A stretch of 64,000 bases of DNA from Desulfobulbaceae bacterium (GTDB lineage: Bacteria > Desulfobacterota > Desulfobulbia > Desulfobulbales > Desulfocapsaceae). Shown piece by piece: positions 19,304 through 29,489 of the stretch; the stretch's first letter is position 1; the number at the start of each line of letters is the position of its first letter. Both the position numbers and the translations under genes were made by a program. The notes beneath the pieces were generated by a model. It ran no database searches. It saw only the letters and a program-made list of their open reading frames with translations, and was not told the DNA's origin. The DNA lies in assembly GCA_009773475.1 (NCBI GenBank), contig WSXV01000008.1, forward strand, positions 1-64,000, read 5' to 3'.

Positions 19304-20106
19304 ATCCCCCTAATAAAGACTTTACCAGACGCTGCTTTGTGAATGCCCCCTGGCTAAGGCTGAAGACCGACCTCCTGGATCTTTACCTGGAACATGGCAT
19401 TCAGCCGGAAATCGGCCTGGAAGGGACCTGTCTCTACGATGAAGATCCGGAAGAGTTTCGACGTGTGGCTGACATTTTGCAAAAACATAACCTTGCCTGC
19501 ACACTGCATGCGCCATTTTTTGATCTGGCGCCAGGTGCCCTCGATCCCTTTATCCTTGCGGCCAGTCGAGAAAAATTGCGCCGCGCCTTCGATCTTCTTG
19601 CAATCTTCCAACCCCGCTCCATTGTCTGTCATCTCCAGTTTGAGACAAACAAGCAGGGCTATAAACTTCAGGAGTGGAGCGCCATCGCCCTTGCCACCTG
19701 GCAGCAGCTTCTGCACACTGCCAGCCGGCACAAGATCCCGATCATGCTGGAAAACACCTACGAAAAGTCTCCTGAGACCCACCAGACGATCCTCTCCCAG
19801 CTCAACTCACCCTACGCCGGATTCTGTCTGGACGTGGGCCATCTCATGGCCTTTGCCCACTCTCCCTGGCAGGACTGGCTGCCAACCTTGTCACCCTGGC
19901 TGGGCCAGCTTCATCTCCATGACAATAATGGTGAAAGCGACCAGCATCTGGCGCCGGGGCGTGGTCAATTTGACTTCCCAGGCCTTTTCGCATTTCTGCG
20001 GACAAATGATCTGCACCCGATAATCACGTTTGAGCCCCATAGCCAAGAGGATCTATGGCAGACATTCGCCTATCTTGATGAAACCGGGCTACTCACCGAT
20101 ATCTGA
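19300..20106 (+). CDS. Sugar phosphate isomerase/epimerase-like TIM-barrel protein
   Basis: A 268-residue protein of the AP-endonuclease family 2 fold. Metal-binding positions typical of this fold are visible: TLHAPFFDLAPG, VCHLQFET, MLENTYE, GFCLDVGHLMAF, LHLHDNNGESDQHLAPGRG and FEPHS. This suggests a divalent-metal sugar isomerase or epimerase; the substrate is not known. Its start overlaps the Mla system 1 lipoprotein gene, so it is probably co-transcribed with that operon, and it ends between the two convergent Mla operons. Confidence 0.75.
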   Translation: MNPPNKDFTRRCFVNAPWLRLKTDLLDLYLEHGIQPEIGLEGTCLYDEDPEEFRRVADILQKHNLACTLHAPFFDLAPGALDPFILAASREKLRRAFDLLAIFQPRSIVCHLQFETNKQGYKLQEWSAIALATWQQLLHTASRHKIPIMLENTYEKSPETHQTILSQLNSPYAGFCLDVGHLMAFAHSPWQDWLPTLSPWLGQLHLHDNNGESDQHLAPGRGQFDFPGLFAFLRTNDLHPIITFEPHSQEDLWQTFAYLDETGLLTDI

Positions 20107-20319
20107 AAGACAGCTCACCTTTGAAAGCCCCAACATCCAGCTATCGCTTGCAGCGATACTGCTCCTATTGCCGGTCGGGTCTCAGGTGTCCTTCCCATAA
20201 CAACGAAGTAATTTTTTCATGTCAAAAAATCTTTTTGAGTGAAGTCTTCGGCCGTTCTGAATGAGCAATGCCGGGTCTCCATGACATCTAGCTTTCATCC
20301 AACGGAAGCGCCTAGCTTC

Positions 20320-20931
20320 TCAAATGAATGACAACCATACCACAAGTTCACCAGCCAATTTCCACGCCGCCTGATTGATCGCAGCTGCAGCACCAGGAGC
20401 GTCATTTGACGCAGCGGCCACTCTGACTACCAGTTCCTTGTCGGCCACAACCATCCGCCTCTTGCTGTCAATGAGATGAAACCGCACCCTGACCACCCCT
20501 TCGGAAGAATTACTCTCCCCAAAAATATGCCCACATTCCAGCAGAATACTCTCCAGAATCAGATCTGTTCCCGCCTCTGAGCTCATCGGCAGTACGGCCC
20601 TATAAAGACCGCTCTTTCCAAGGGACGTCTCCAGCACCGTCTGCATGGCGCTGACCGGCGCCTCACGCCAGCGACTATAGGCATAACTCTGCAGGGAATG
20701 TCTATGATCAGAATAAAGGATGTCCGTCGTATGCAAGGGAGCCGCGCCTCGAACAGGGGCTACCTGGAGGACAAGTGTCCTTCTTTTGTCTGCCGGCACC
20801 CCTTCGCTCTCATTCCATTGCGGTTCGAGGCTGTAAACAGCCATGGACGGAGCATCATGCAGAGCACAGCCTCCAAAGAATATGCCCAGAACAACCAGGA
20901 TCAGAGACTGCCCATATCTACCTTGCATCAT
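20320..20931 (-). CDS. PqiC-like ABC transport auxiliary lipoprotein (system 2)
   Basis: A 203-residue lipoprotein with a signal peptide and lipobox FFGGC (Cys near residue 22), then an ABC-transport auxiliary domain with VLQVAPVRGAAPLHTTDILY and YAYSRWREAPVSAMQTVLE. It plays the same part as the gene at 18683 but is divergent in sequence. It overlaps the upstream mlaD by 14 bases and is last in the minus-strand Mla operon. Confidence 0.8.
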   Translation of the reverse strand: MMQGRYGQSLILVVLGIFFGGCALHDAPSMAVYSLEPQWNESEGVPADKRRTLVLQVAPVRGAAPLHTTDILYSDHRHSLQSYAYSRWREAPVSAMQTVLETSLGKSGLYRAVLPMSSEAGTDLILESILLECGHIFGESNSSEGVVRVRFHLIDSKRRMVVADKELVVRVAAASNDAPGAAAAINQAAWKLAGELVVWLSFI

Positions 20932-21811
20932 AGCCCTCTTCCCCCGGCCCTGGCCGCACCTGCGATCGTTTGAAGATCAAGTCACCGGGACTGGCCTCAA
21001 TGGAGCGGGTGGTTCTTTGCAGATCGCCCGCCAGGATCTCCAGTTCAGACAACAGCTGATGCAAAGAGATCAGATTCTGGCGAATCATCCCAGCCATCTC
21101 CCGATTAGGATCAGCATAATCATGTTCCAGCGCTCCAGCCATCTTCTCGATCCCTACAGCTGCCGACTCGACTCTGGTAAAGGCCCGGGTTATTTCCATT
21201 TCCATCAGAATGCCATGGTCAGCAAGACCCTTGAATGCCGGGACCTGCGTTCGCACATCTTTGGTCAAGGCCTTCAATTCTACCAGAGTCTCGCTGATAT
21301 TCTCCAGATTCTGCTCGCTGAGCAGCTGCTCCATCCGATCTAAGCCCCGGGTCAGTTTCCCGGTGAGAATGGTCAATGATTCATCCAACCGGGCATAAGT
21401 GGAAGGTGTGGCAGGAATCACCGGAATCCTGTCGACTCCGATCAACCGGGCTGCGTCTTTATTGCCTCCGGTCAATTCTACAAAAGCAAGGCCGGTCATG
21501 CCAAAGGATCTGAGGGTAGCCCGGGTATCCACCTTGACCTGGGTATCGCGTTTGAGTTTCAACAAAAGCTCCACCTCTTCGGAATTCTCTGGATTCAAGC
21601 GGATCTTCTCGACAATGCCGACATCCACCCCCCGATACTTGACCGAGGCCTCAGGGCTTAAGCCGGAAACCGACTCCACCATGTGCACATAATAATAATC
21701 GTGCTCCTGCTGGTACCCGTATTTGCCCAGCCAATAGACAAAGCCAATCAGCCCGGACAGCAGCACGATCACAAAAATGCCGACGATGGTATAATTAATT
21801 CTGCTTTCCAT
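20918..21811 (-). CDS. mlaD: MlaD-type MCE-domain protein (system 2)
   Basis: A 297-residue protein with an N-terminal membrane helix (about 8-27) and an MCE domain (about 38-120) with VESVSGLSPEASVKYRGVDVG and LRSFGMTGLAFVELTGG. A helical tail follows. It follows mlaF after an 84-base gap that contains a repeat hairpin, so the operon may be attenuated or processed there (inference). It is paralogous to the protein encoded at 17643 but clearly divergent. Confidence 0.9.
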   Translation of the reverse strand: MESRINYTIVGIFVIVLLSGLIGFVYWLGKYGYQQEHDYYYVHMVESVSGLSPEASVKYRGVDVGIVEKIRLNPENSEEVELLLKLKRDTQVKVDTRATLRSFGMTGLAFVELTGGNKDAARLIGVDRIPVIPATPSTYARLDESLTILTGKLTRGLDRMEQLLSEQNLENISETLVELKALTKDVRTQVPAFKGLADHGILMEMEITRAFTRVESAAVGIEKMAGALEHDYADPNREMAGMIRQNLISLHQLLSELEILAGDLQRTTRSIEASPGDLIFKRSQVRPGPGEEGYDAR

Positions 21812-21854
21812 TTTTCACCGCTGTGAATATGAATTGATCATTCAAATGACCAAT

Positions 21855-21914
21855 GCGGCATAAGGGGCCGACAAGAAATGGTTAAAAAAGACACATTATT
21901 TCTTAACGTCCCCT
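21855..21914. repeat. REP-associated hairpin, copy C, overlapping the end of mlaF
   Basis: GCGGCATAAGGGGCCG (from 21855) nearly matches GCGGCATAAGAGGCCG at 14444. Inside, AAGAAAT pairs with ATTTCTT and AGGGG with CCCCT. The element runs into the last codons of the system 2 mlaF (stop at 21896), so it contributes to the protein end or acts as an mRNA hairpin between mlaF and mlaD. Confidence 0.55.
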
Positions 21915-22669
21915 AAGCTCCGTATCAACCCGCGCGCCCCGCCAAAAAAACCTCTGACAACAGGATGCGGGTTGTCTCTGACCTCAGCAAGCGTCCCTTC
22001 GGCAATCACCCTCCTGTCTCCCAGCACCGCAAACCGATCAACCACCGTCCAGATGGAATCAAGGTCATGGGTGACCATCACCACGGTCAAGCCGAGAAGA
22101 TCGCGCAGCTTCAAAATCAGCTGATCAAAGGCCTCGGCGCCCACCGGGTCAAGACCTGATGTCGGTTCATCGAGAAAAAGCAGTTTCGGGTCCATGGCCA
22201 GCGCCCGAGCCAACGATACCCGCTTCACCATGCCGCCGCTCAACTCCGCCGGGTACAACGCCGCAGCATGGGCGGGCAGACCGACCATGCTGATCTTCAT
22301 GGCCACGATATCAGCAATCAGGCCCGGAGAAAGATCCGTATATTCCTTGAGGGTTACCCCGATATTCTCAGCCACGGTGAGAGACGAATACAGGGCCCCG
22401 GCCTGAAAAAGCACTCCCCACTGCCGGCGCAGCGCAGCAGCGGCAGACCGGCTGATCGTGGTCAGGCCGTGGCCCAGAACCTCAATCTCCCCTGCCTGCA
22501 GAGGCAGCAGCATCACCATCTCCTTCATCAAGGTTGATTTCCCCGATCCACTGCCACCAAGCAGACCGTAAATTTCGGACTGTCCCACACTCAGACTGAT
22601 GCCGTCATGGATCAGGTTCGACCCAAATCTGGTCACCACATCGGTCACAGTGATCACCGGGGCGCTCAA
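21896..22669 (-). CDS. mlaF: MlaF-type ABC transporter ATPase (system 2)
   Basis: A 257-residue ATPase with Walker A GGSGSGKSTLM (about 36-46), LFQAGALYSSLTVAENIG, signature AELSGGMVKRVSLARA, Walker B LLFLDEPTSGLDP and VTHDLDS. These are the Mla-type motifs. It overlaps mlaE by four bases. The C-terminal residues are encoded within repeat copy C. Confidence 0.92.
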   Translation of the reverse strand: MSAPVITVTDVVTRFGSNLIHDGISLSVGQSEIYGLLGGSGSGKSTLMKEMVMLLPLQAGEIEVLGHGLTTISRSAAAALRRQWGVLFQAGALYSSLTVAENIGVTLKEYTDLSPGLIADIVAMKISMVGLPAHAAALYPAELSGGMVKRVSLARALAMDPKLLFLDEPTSGLDPVGAEAFDQLILKLRDLLGLTVVMVTHDLDSIWTVVDRFAVLGDRRVIAEGTLAEVRDNPHPVVRGFFGGARGLIRSLGDVKK

Positions 22670-23814
22670 ATGCCAAGCTCCGTAAAGAGGACCGAAAAAA
22701 GGGCATCACAGGCAATCACCAGAAAGATGGCGTTTACGACACTGATGGTGGTGTAGCGCCCTATGCTTTCCGTGCTTTTTGAGACCTGAAAGCCGCGAAA
22801 ACAGGAAACGGCCGCTATCAGCCAGGCAAAAAACGGCCCCTTGAACAGCCCGATCCACACATGTTTAATGTCGAGTGCCACCTGTAAGCGGCGTAAAAAT
22901 TCGCCATAGGAGAGATGGAGATGAATATTGGAGATCAGCATCCCGGCCAGAATTCCCACCATATCGGCAAAGAAGATAAGTAGCGGCATAACGATCATCA
23001 GGGCTATGATCCTGGGCTGGACCAAAAAATGGAGGGGTTCAAACCCCATGGTGCGCATGGCGTCTATCTCCTCGGTGATCTTCATCACTCCGATCTGGGC
23101 AGTGTAAGAGGAACCGGTACGACCGGCCACGACAATGGCGGTAATCAGAGGCGCAAGCTCTCGGGTCACCGAGATGCTGATCATATCGACGATGAAGATA
23201 TGGGCGCCAAACTTCTCCAGCTGCACCGCCCCTTGGTAGGTAATCACCACCCCGATGAGAAAACTGGTCAGGGCAACGATGGGCAGGGCCCGCACCCCGG
23301 CCTCCTCAATGTTTTTTATAATGGCGCCATAACGAATGGACAGGGGATGGCGCAGAGCAAGGAGAAAGATGACGAAATTCTCCCCCAGAAATGCAAGAAA
23401 GGCACACAGATCCAGGACACACGAGGCAGAGCGCTTCCCCAGGGTATAAAGCAGGCGCTGGAGACGGGAAACACGGGAAAGGACGGCAGGGGAAGGACCG
23501 GCTACATACTGACGAAGTAGCCGGTACATCCGGTCATGGTCACTGCTCGCCCCGATGACCTCCATGGGGCAATGCTTGCTCTGGAGCATGTCATAGTAGC
23601 GGATAAAGAGCATCATCCCGGCCGAGTCAACCTGTCCCACTTCAGAGACATCCCAGGTCACAGGCGTTCCGGCGGTCTTCACGGCAAACTGCTCCAGCCT
23701 TCTGTCCACATCGCGCAAGCCCTCAATCACCCAGTCACCGCGACTTGTGATCGTCACTCCGGAAGGGCTGACAGCAAATTCTATGGAACCCTGGCGGGAT
23801 GAAGGTATGCCCAT
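22666..23814 (-). CDS. mlaE: MlaE-type lipid ABC transporter permease with STAS-like N-terminus (system 2)
   Basis: About 382 residues from the ATG at 23814. An upstream TTG at 23922 would add 36 residues that do not look like part of a STAS domain. A STAS-like segment (VTWDVSEVGQVDSAGMMLFI) precedes the permease domain with IVALTSFLIGVVITYQGAVQL, SVTRELAPLITAIVVAGRTGSSYTA and GVMKITEEIDAMRTMGFEP. First gene of the minus-strand operon mlaE-mlaF-mlaD-lipoprotein, which faces system 1. Confidence 0.9.
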   Translation of the reverse strand: MGIPSSRQGSIEFAVSPSGVTITSRGDWVIEGLRDVDRRLEQFAVKTAGTPVTWDVSEVGQVDSAGMMLFIRYYDMLQSKHCPMEVIGASSDHDRMYRLLRQYVAGPSPAVLSRVSRLQRLLYTLGKRSASCVLDLCAFLAFLGENFVIFLLALRHPLSIRYGAIIKNIEEAGVRALPIVALTSFLIGVVITYQGAVQLEKFGAHIFIVDMISISVTRELAPLITAIVVAGRTGSSYTAQIGVMKITEEIDAMRTMGFEPLHFLVQPRIIALMIVMPLLIFFADMVGILAGMLISNIHLHLSYGEFLRRLQVALDIKHVWIGLFKGPFFAWLIAAVSCFRGFQVSKSTESIGRYTTISVVNAIFLVIACDALFSVLFTELGI

Positions 23815-24052
23815 CCGTATTTGTCCAGTACCTTTGAAGATAAAAAACGGAATACAACAAGGAAGAGTGATTTCGAGGAAATCATCTCGTTCAAGTATAT
23901 TGGTTTGCCCTGTGTACGTCAAGGAACGCTCTGAAACTTCGACGAAAACAGGTGCTGGCTATCAGTTTTTTCGTTGTTCAAAGCCTATTCCGGTACTATT
24001 GTCTGAGGTGACAAACCTAACTTACTGAAAATACGGAAAAGGAACTTTCCCC

Positions 24053-26812
24053 ATGAAAAAGTTTGACCTCATCGCCAGACACTGGCACCATCTGCCCAAT
24101 AGCGAAGTACTGGAACTACTGGAAGGAAACCGGGAGCAGGGCCTTGACCGCTTTGAGGTCGAGCACCGGCTGGCGTCCTTTGGCCCCAATGCCATTACCG
24201 CCCAGAAGGGACAGGGGGCGCTGATCCGATTTCTGCTCCAGTTCCATCAGCCCCTGATCTATATCCTGATCGCCTCGGGCCTGGTTACTGCTTTCCTGGG
24301 AGAATGGGTGGATTCGGGCGTCATCTTCGGGGTTGTGCTGGTCAACGCCATTGTCGGCTATATCCAGGAGGCCAAGGCGGTCAATGCCCTGGCGGCCCTG
24401 GCCCGGACCATGACCACCGAGGCCACGGTCCTGCGGCAGGGGGAAAAGAGGCGGATACCAGCCACGGAACTGGTGCCGGGCGACATTGTTTTCCTGCAGA
24501 GCGGCGACAAGGTCCCTGCCGATATGCGCCTGTTTCAGGTACGCGACCTGCAGATTGCCGAGGCCGCCCTCACCGGCGAATCAGCCCCGGTTGCCAAGCA
24601 CCATGGACGGACTCAGTCGGGGACGGCCTTGCATTCCGTCCCCCAAATAACCAAAGACACAGTCCTTGCCGACCGATGGAATATGGCCTACGCCTCAACC
24701 CTGGTCACCTACGGGCAGGGCACCGGCATTGTCACCGCCACCGGCGATGAAACCGAGGTAGGACGCATCTCGCAACTCATCTCCACGGCCGAGGCCCTGG
24801 CCACCCCGCTCACCCGCAAGATCAGCGAGTTCAGCAACGTCCTGCTCTACGTGATCCTGGGTCTTGCCGCTCTCACCATTCTGGTGGGACTCCTGCGCGG
24901 TCAGCCCTTCCTTGAGATATTCATGGCGGCGGTGGCCCTGGCCGTCGGCGCCATTCCTGAAGGCCTGCCGGCGGCGGTCACCATAACCCTTGCCATCGGC
25001 GTCTCACGCATGGCCAAAAAACGGGCCATTATCCGTAAGCTGCCGGCCGTGGAAACCCTGGGCAGCACCACGGTGATCTGCACCGACAAGACCGGCACCC
25101 TGACTGAGAACCAGATGACCGTTCAGGAAATCCTGGCTGGCGGTATTTCATATAAAGTAACCGGCACCGGCTACAACCCTCTCACTGGGGCCATCGAAGC
25201 TATTGGAAACGCGGCTTCCCCCGTTACCTCCCCCGCCCTGCAGCAATGCCTGCGAGCCGGACTTCTCTGCAATGACAGCCAACTGGTGGAGAAGGAGGGT
25301 ATCTGGCAGGTGCACGGTGACCCCACCGAAGGGGCGCTTTTAACCTCGGCTCGCAAAGGCGGACTGGGAGAGGAAACCACCGCGGCCAGCCCCCGCATCG
25401 ACACGATCCCGTTTGAATCAGAACATCAGTATATGGCCACCCTCCATGACGACATGCCGGGCACCCCCCGGCTGATTTACCTCAAAGGGGCCGTGGAGGT
25501 CCTTCTGGCCAGATGTGAAAGTCAGACAGATGCTCAGGGGAATCTGACCCCTCTTCATATCACTGATATCCAGAATGCCGTACAGTCTATGGCCGCCAGA
25601 GGTCTGCGGGTACTGGCCATGGCCCGCAGAGAGATCGCCCCGGACATAAAACATATCTCCCATGGCGACCTGAATGCCGGCCTCATCTTTCTCGGCCTGC
25701 AAGGGATGATCGATCCACCGCGGCCGGAGGCGATTGCTGCAGTCAAAATCTGCCAGGCCGCCGGTATCCGGGTCAAAATGATCACCGGCGATCACCCGAC
25801 AACCGCCGCAGCCATCGCCGCACAGGTCGGGCTCTCCAACTTGGATGCAGATCGGACGATGACGGTACTCACCGGCTCCGAACTGGAAAAATTGTCGGAC
25901 AACGAATTCATCGACAAGGCTGCAAGCACCACGGTCTTCGCCCGGGCGACCCCTGAGCAGAAACTGCGTCTGGTGGAGGCCCTTCAGGCGAAAGGACAGG
26001 TGGTGGCCATGACCGGAGACGGGGTGAATGACGCCCCGGCCCTGAAACGAGCCGATATCGGCGTGGCCATGGGCATCACCGGCACCGAGGTGGCCAAAGA
26101 GGCGGCGGACATGGTGCTGACCGATGACAACTTCAGCTCCATTGAGGCCGCCGTCGAAGAGGGTCGGGGCGTGTTCGACAATCTGATCAAATTCATTGTC
26201 TGGACCTTGCCCACCAATCTTGGCGAGGGCCTGGTTATCCTCACCGCCATTTTCTTAGGGGTCACCCTGCCCATCCTGCCGGTGCAGATCCTCTGGATCA
26301 ACATGACCACCGCCGGATTCTTAGGGCTGGCTCTCGCCTTTGAGCCCAAGGAGCCCGGGATTATGCTTCGTCCGCCCCGCGCACCGAACACCCCCATCCT
26401 CACCCCCAGCGTCATCTTTCGCATCACCCTGGTGAGCCTTCTGATGCTTATCGCCGCCTTCGGGCTCTTCACCTGGGAGATGGCCAATGGCGCCACGATT
26501 GCCGAGGCACGGACAGCCGCAGTCAACGCCTTTGTCATGGTCGAGCTGTTCTACCTGTTCAACTGCCGCTCTTTGGTGAAGACCATCTTTCAGCTCGGCT
26601 TTTTTTCCAATCTTTGGGTCCTGGGCGGCGCCACCACCATGTTCCTGATCCAGGTTGCCTACACCTATCTGCCGATCATGAACCGACTCTTTCAGAGCGC
26701 ACCGATCAGCCTGGCCGTCTGGGGCCGGACCATCGCTGCCGGCCTGGTTGTCTTTGTGATTGTTGAGATTGAAAAGTGGTGCTGGACGAAAGGTGGGAGA
26801 ATGAAGAAGTAA
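24053..26812 (+). CDS. P2-type cation-transporting ATPase
   Basis: A 919-residue P-type ATPase. The order is an N-terminal cation-ATPase segment, M1-M2, the actuator domain with TGES (174-177), M3-M4 with [12 protein letters not shown], the phosphorylation motif [12 protein letters not shown] with D345 as acceptor, [11 protein letters not shown] in the nucleotide domain, [12 protein letters not shown], the hinge [22 protein letters not shown], and C-terminal helices. PEGLP in M4 fits Ca2+/Mn2+-type P2 pumps rather than heavy-metal P1B pumps; the ion is not certain. It stands alone, with a Shine-Dalgarno AAGGAAC before the ATG, and is divergent from the system 2 mlaE. Confidence 0.9.
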   Translation: MKKFDLIARHWHHLPNSEVLELLEGNREQGLDRFEVEHRLASFGPNAITAQKGQGALIRFLLQFHQPLIYILIASGLVTAFLGEWVDSGVIFGVVLVNAIVGYIQEAKAVNALAALARTMTTEATVLRQGEKRRIPATELVPGDIVFLQSGDKVPADMRLFQVRDLQIAEAALTGESAPVAKHHGRTQSGTALHSVPQITKDTVLADRWNMAYASTLVTYGQGTGIVTATGDETEVGRISQLISTAEALATPLTRKISEFSNVLLYVILGLAALTILVGLLRGQPFLEIFMAAVALAVGAIPEGLPAAVTITLAIGVSRMAKKRAIIRKLPAVETLGSTTVICTDKTGTLTENQMTVQEILAGGISYKVTGTGYNPLTGAIEAIGNAASPVTSPALQQCLRAGLLCNDSQLVEKEGIWQVHGDPTEGALLTSARKGGLGEETTAASPRIDTIPFESEHQYMATLHDDMPGTPRLIYLKGAVEVLLARCESQTDAQGNLTPLHITDIQNAVQSMAARGLRVLAMARREIAPDIKHISHGDLNAGLIFLGLQGMIDPPRPEAIAAVKICQAAGIRVKMITGDHPTTAAAIAAQVGLSNLDADRTMTVLTGSELEKLSDNEFIDKAASTTVFARATPEQKLRLVEALQAKGQVVAMTGDGVNDAPALKRADIGVAMGITGTEVAKEAADMVLTDDNFSSIEAAVEEGRGVFDNLIKFIVWTLPTNLGEGLVILTAIFLGVTLPILPVQILWINMTTAGFLGLALAFEPKEPGIMLRPPRAPNTPILTPSVIFRITLVSLLMLIAAFGLFTWEMANGATIAEARTAAVNAFVMVELFYLFNCRSLVKTIFQLGFFSNLWVLGGATTMFLIQVAYTYLPIMNRLFQSAPISLAVWGRTIAAGLVVFVIVEIEKWCWTKGGRMKK

Positions 26813-27017
26813 GAAGAAGGGTTGGATAACGGAGAGTGTTGTTCAACTGTACTGCTAGTTTTCATAGGCCGTAGCCAGCACATTGTTTGCGTACAAGGAA
26901 TGGGAAGTTTTTACGAAAGATCCGAGATACCATCTTCGAATGTTTTTTATCGGAAATCCATTTTGCTGAATTTTATGGGTTTGCTTCCCGTCTCCACAGA
27001 AGTAGGGCGGCTATCGG

Positions 27018-28964
27018 CTAAGCCGAAAACCTTACACAATTCCGGCCTGCCGCCTTGGCCTCGTAAAGCAATTTGTCCGACCGGTTTAACAGGGTATCAA
27101 CGATATCCCCATCACGGATGGTGGTCACCCCGAAACTGATGGTAATCGTTCCGACCTCTCCAAAATCCAGTGAGCGGATGTTCTCCCGGATACTCTCCAC
27201 CAGCGGTACGGCGCTCTCAAGGGAGGTGCTGGACAGAAGCAGGACAAACTCTTCTCCTCCCCAACGGGCAAAGACGTCAGAACTGCGGATCCGGGCCTGA
27301 ATGGCAGCAACAACCTCTTTTAAAACCTGATCACCGGCCTGATGACCAAAGACGTCATTGACCCTCTTGAAATGATCCACATCTCCCATCACCAAAGCGA
27401 ACGGCACTCCGTATCGCTTTGAACGCTGGACCTCGGTTTCCAGCACCTCGAGAAAATACCGGCGATTAAAGGCCTTGGTCAGGGGATCGGTATTGCAGAG
27501 TTCGTGCATCTGTTCTTCCAGCTGTTTGCGCTCAGAAATGTCCCGGAAGATTGTCACCGCACTGACCCCCCGGTCCTTCTCCAGCAGAGGCTCGCTGGCG
27601 ACCTCCGCCACAAAGGAAGTCCCATCCTGACGGTAAAAAGCCTCTTCTCCCTTGAAACGGGTATTGCTGCGAAAGACATTGCACAGGGGACAGTGCAGCA
27701 AAGAGCTTGTGCCATCTTTATGTTGATGAAAACAGTCATGGGCAACCTGGCCTAGCAATGCACTGCGGGAATATCCAAGGAGCCTGGCCGCGCTTTCATT
27801 AACAAAAGTAATTACCCCCTGCTCATTCATGACATAGAGGCCATCACTTATGGTATTGGCAATCAATTGAAAATCGCCCTGCTTCGCACTCATGGCAAGA
27901 TTGTTCCGCAAAAAAAGCAACAGCACTATGCAGACCAGCACAACCAGGCCGGTAAAAGCCAGGAGATGCAGACGGAAATTGTGAAGGATCTCATCTAGTT
28001 CCGGGGCAGCCGACAAGGCCAGTACAAGCGCAGCGGGAAGTCCTTCAACGTCGGCAATGGGCAGCAATGTCAACTGATAAAAACCATTCTGAGTGCCTAT
28101 GGCAAGGGACAGCGGTTGTCTCTCCGCCAGGGCCCGGATAAAGGCCGGCAATTGCGGAAGCCCTGCGTACACCTGACGGGCCAGGGGAGAGGGATCCGGC
28201 GATGAATCAGCAAGATCATGATGCATATCTTCCACCAGCCAGTCCTTGCTGAAAAGCGACGGGGTGTACATTTTTTTCTGCTCATCAAAGAGCTTAGGGA
28301 GCAGAAGGGTGGCGTCGTAGCTGATCAAAAATTCAGCCCCCTCTCCCGCTTTCTCCATCATCCTCCGGAACGTTTCAAAGGGCTGACTGATCTCCACCGT
28401 CCCCAGCGCCTCTCCCTCGTAAACAATGGGAAAAACACTTCGATAGCCAGCCAGTACCCGGCCGGTTTCGAAGCCTTGCACAACCTTTTGCTCACGATTG
28501 GCCATGACCACCGAAGGACGACGGGCAACCACGGAATCCCCCGAGAGATGGGGGGCATGAAAGCGAAGAAAGGAACGATTATCCGGGGTATAGAACTGAA
28601 ACTGCCGCACCCCCCGCTCTCGCAATTGCTCATACACCGGCGAAAGATACCGGTACAGTCTGGTCCGCTGAACCGCCTGCTCCGCCTCACTCCCTTCCCT
28701 GGCCAGGCGGAGTATCTCCAACACCTTGGGTTGCATGACAAAACTATCAAAATAGCCCTGCATCCCGATTTCCTGGGTATTGACCACACAGTTATAAATC
28801 CTGCTCACGGCACTGGTCTGATTGGCAAGATGCATCTTCTCCATGGCAGTACGCTCATGGCTAAAATACAGAAAGCCGCACAACCAGAAAAGACATGCGA
28901 TAATACTGCTCATCAGGAGGCGGATTGTCATTTTCTTAGAGACGTTCATATTTAAGGCCTTCAT
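27018..28964 (-). CDS. Membrane diguanylate cyclase (Cache-like sensor, PAS, GGDEF)
   Basis: A 648-residue protein. A membrane helix (about 13-31) is followed by a periplasmic double-Cache-like sensor (about 40-320) with FYTPDNRSFLRFHAP and GYRSVFPIVYEGEALGTVEIS, then a second helix (about 335-352). A PAS domain (about 365-480) has VNESAARLLGYS, and a GGDEF domain fills the C-terminus. The active site reads GGEEF, an active variant, and RSSD five residues upstream is the product-inhibition I-site. It should make c-di-GMP from two GTP. An ATG five codons downstream (28949) has GAAGG at better spacing and may be the true start. Confidence 0.9.
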   Translation of the reverse strand: MKALNMNVSKKMTIRLLMSSIIACLFWLCGFLYFSHERTAMEKMHLANQTSAVSRIYNCVVNTQEIGMQGYFDSFVMQPKVLEILRLAREGSEAEQAVQRTRLYRYLSPVYEQLRERGVRQFQFYTPDNRSFLRFHAPHLSGDSVVARRPSVVMANREQKVVQGFETGRVLAGYRSVFPIVYEGEALGTVEISQPFETFRRMMEKAGEGAEFLISYDATLLLPKLFDEQKKMYTPSLFSKDWLVEDMHHDLADSSPDPSPLARQVYAGLPQLPAFIRALAERQPLSLAIGTQNGFYQLTLLPIADVEGLPAALVLALSAAPELDEILHNFRLHLLAFTGLVVLVCIVLLLFLRNNLAMSAKQGDFQLIANTISDGLYVMNEQGVITFVNESAARLLGYSRSALLGQVAHDCFHQHKDGTSSLLHCPLCNVFRSNTRFKGEEAFYRQDGTSFVAEVASEPLLEKDRGVSAVTIFRDISERKQLEEQMHELCNTDPLTKAFNRRYFLEVLETEVQRSKRYGVPFALVMGDVDHFKRVNDVFGHQAGDQVLKEVVAAIQARIRSSDVFARWGGEEFVLLLSSTSLESAVPLVESIRENIRSLDFGEVGTITISFGVTTIRDGDIVDTLLNRSDKLLYEAKAAGRNCVRFSA

Positions 28965-29246
28965 TCATGGAGCGGAGAAAGTGGCAGAAATCCGTGTCGG
29001 ACACCGATGAAAATCCATCCCTGCCTGTTCTCCATTTGGCTCTTTCGGCAGGCGTTTCTGCATCAGGATACTGCTGATCCGCTCAATCTGGGCCGGTTCC
29101 ATGGTGATGGTGTTGCCGGCAATCATGAATCCGGGAAACGGCGGAGAAAAAATTCTGATCTTTTTCCCGATCTTTTTTTCAAGACTGGCAACAAGGGGTA
29201 GTATAAGGCAAAAGAATAATGGCAACCGGCTAAAACGTGTATTCAT
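28965..29246 (-). CDS. Small putative secreted protein upstream of diguanylate cyclase
   Basis: A 93-residue reading frame with a good Shine-Dalgarno (AAAGGAAG) before the ATG. Residues 1-21 (NTRFSRLPLFFCLILPLVAS) look like a signal peptide. The rest is basic and matches nothing I recognise. Its stop codon is immediately followed by the first possible start of the diguanylate cyclase. It might be the truncated remains of a periplasmic binding protein gene partnered with the cyclase, but I see no proof. Confidence 0.45.
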   Translation of the reverse strand: MNTRFSRLPLFFCLILPLVASLEKKIGKKIRIFSPPFPGFMIAGNTITMEPAQIERISSILMQKRLPKEPNGEQAGMDFHRCPTRISATFSAP

Positions 29247-29258
29247 TCGCTTCCTTTG

Positions 29259-29296
29259 TCGTATATTATGGACACCATAGTCTTTTCAATATACGA
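29259..29296. promoter_or_regulatory. Inverted repeat in divergent promoter region
   Basis: TCGTATATT (29259-29267) and AATATACGA (29288-29296) are perfect nine-base complements separated by 20 bases. They lie between the divergent secreted-protein/cyclase genes and the exporter operon. An operator for a TetR-type regulator is possible, since a TetR remnant precedes the exporter, but this is inference. Confidence 0.4.
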
Positions 29297-29489
29297 TATA
29301 TCCTAAAAAAATGTCAAATAATATCAAATGTTCCCGCAGAAAATATACCCGCTAATGTGTCGTTGTCAAAGGATAGCGAGCTTCTACATGCCACAGGGAG
29401 AGCGGCCAAGAAATGGCGCAGCCGGCTGCTGCGAAAGATTTTGTTTTTTGAGCAAGGAAAGATGAGCGGAGAGCCGGCAGAAGAGATCC

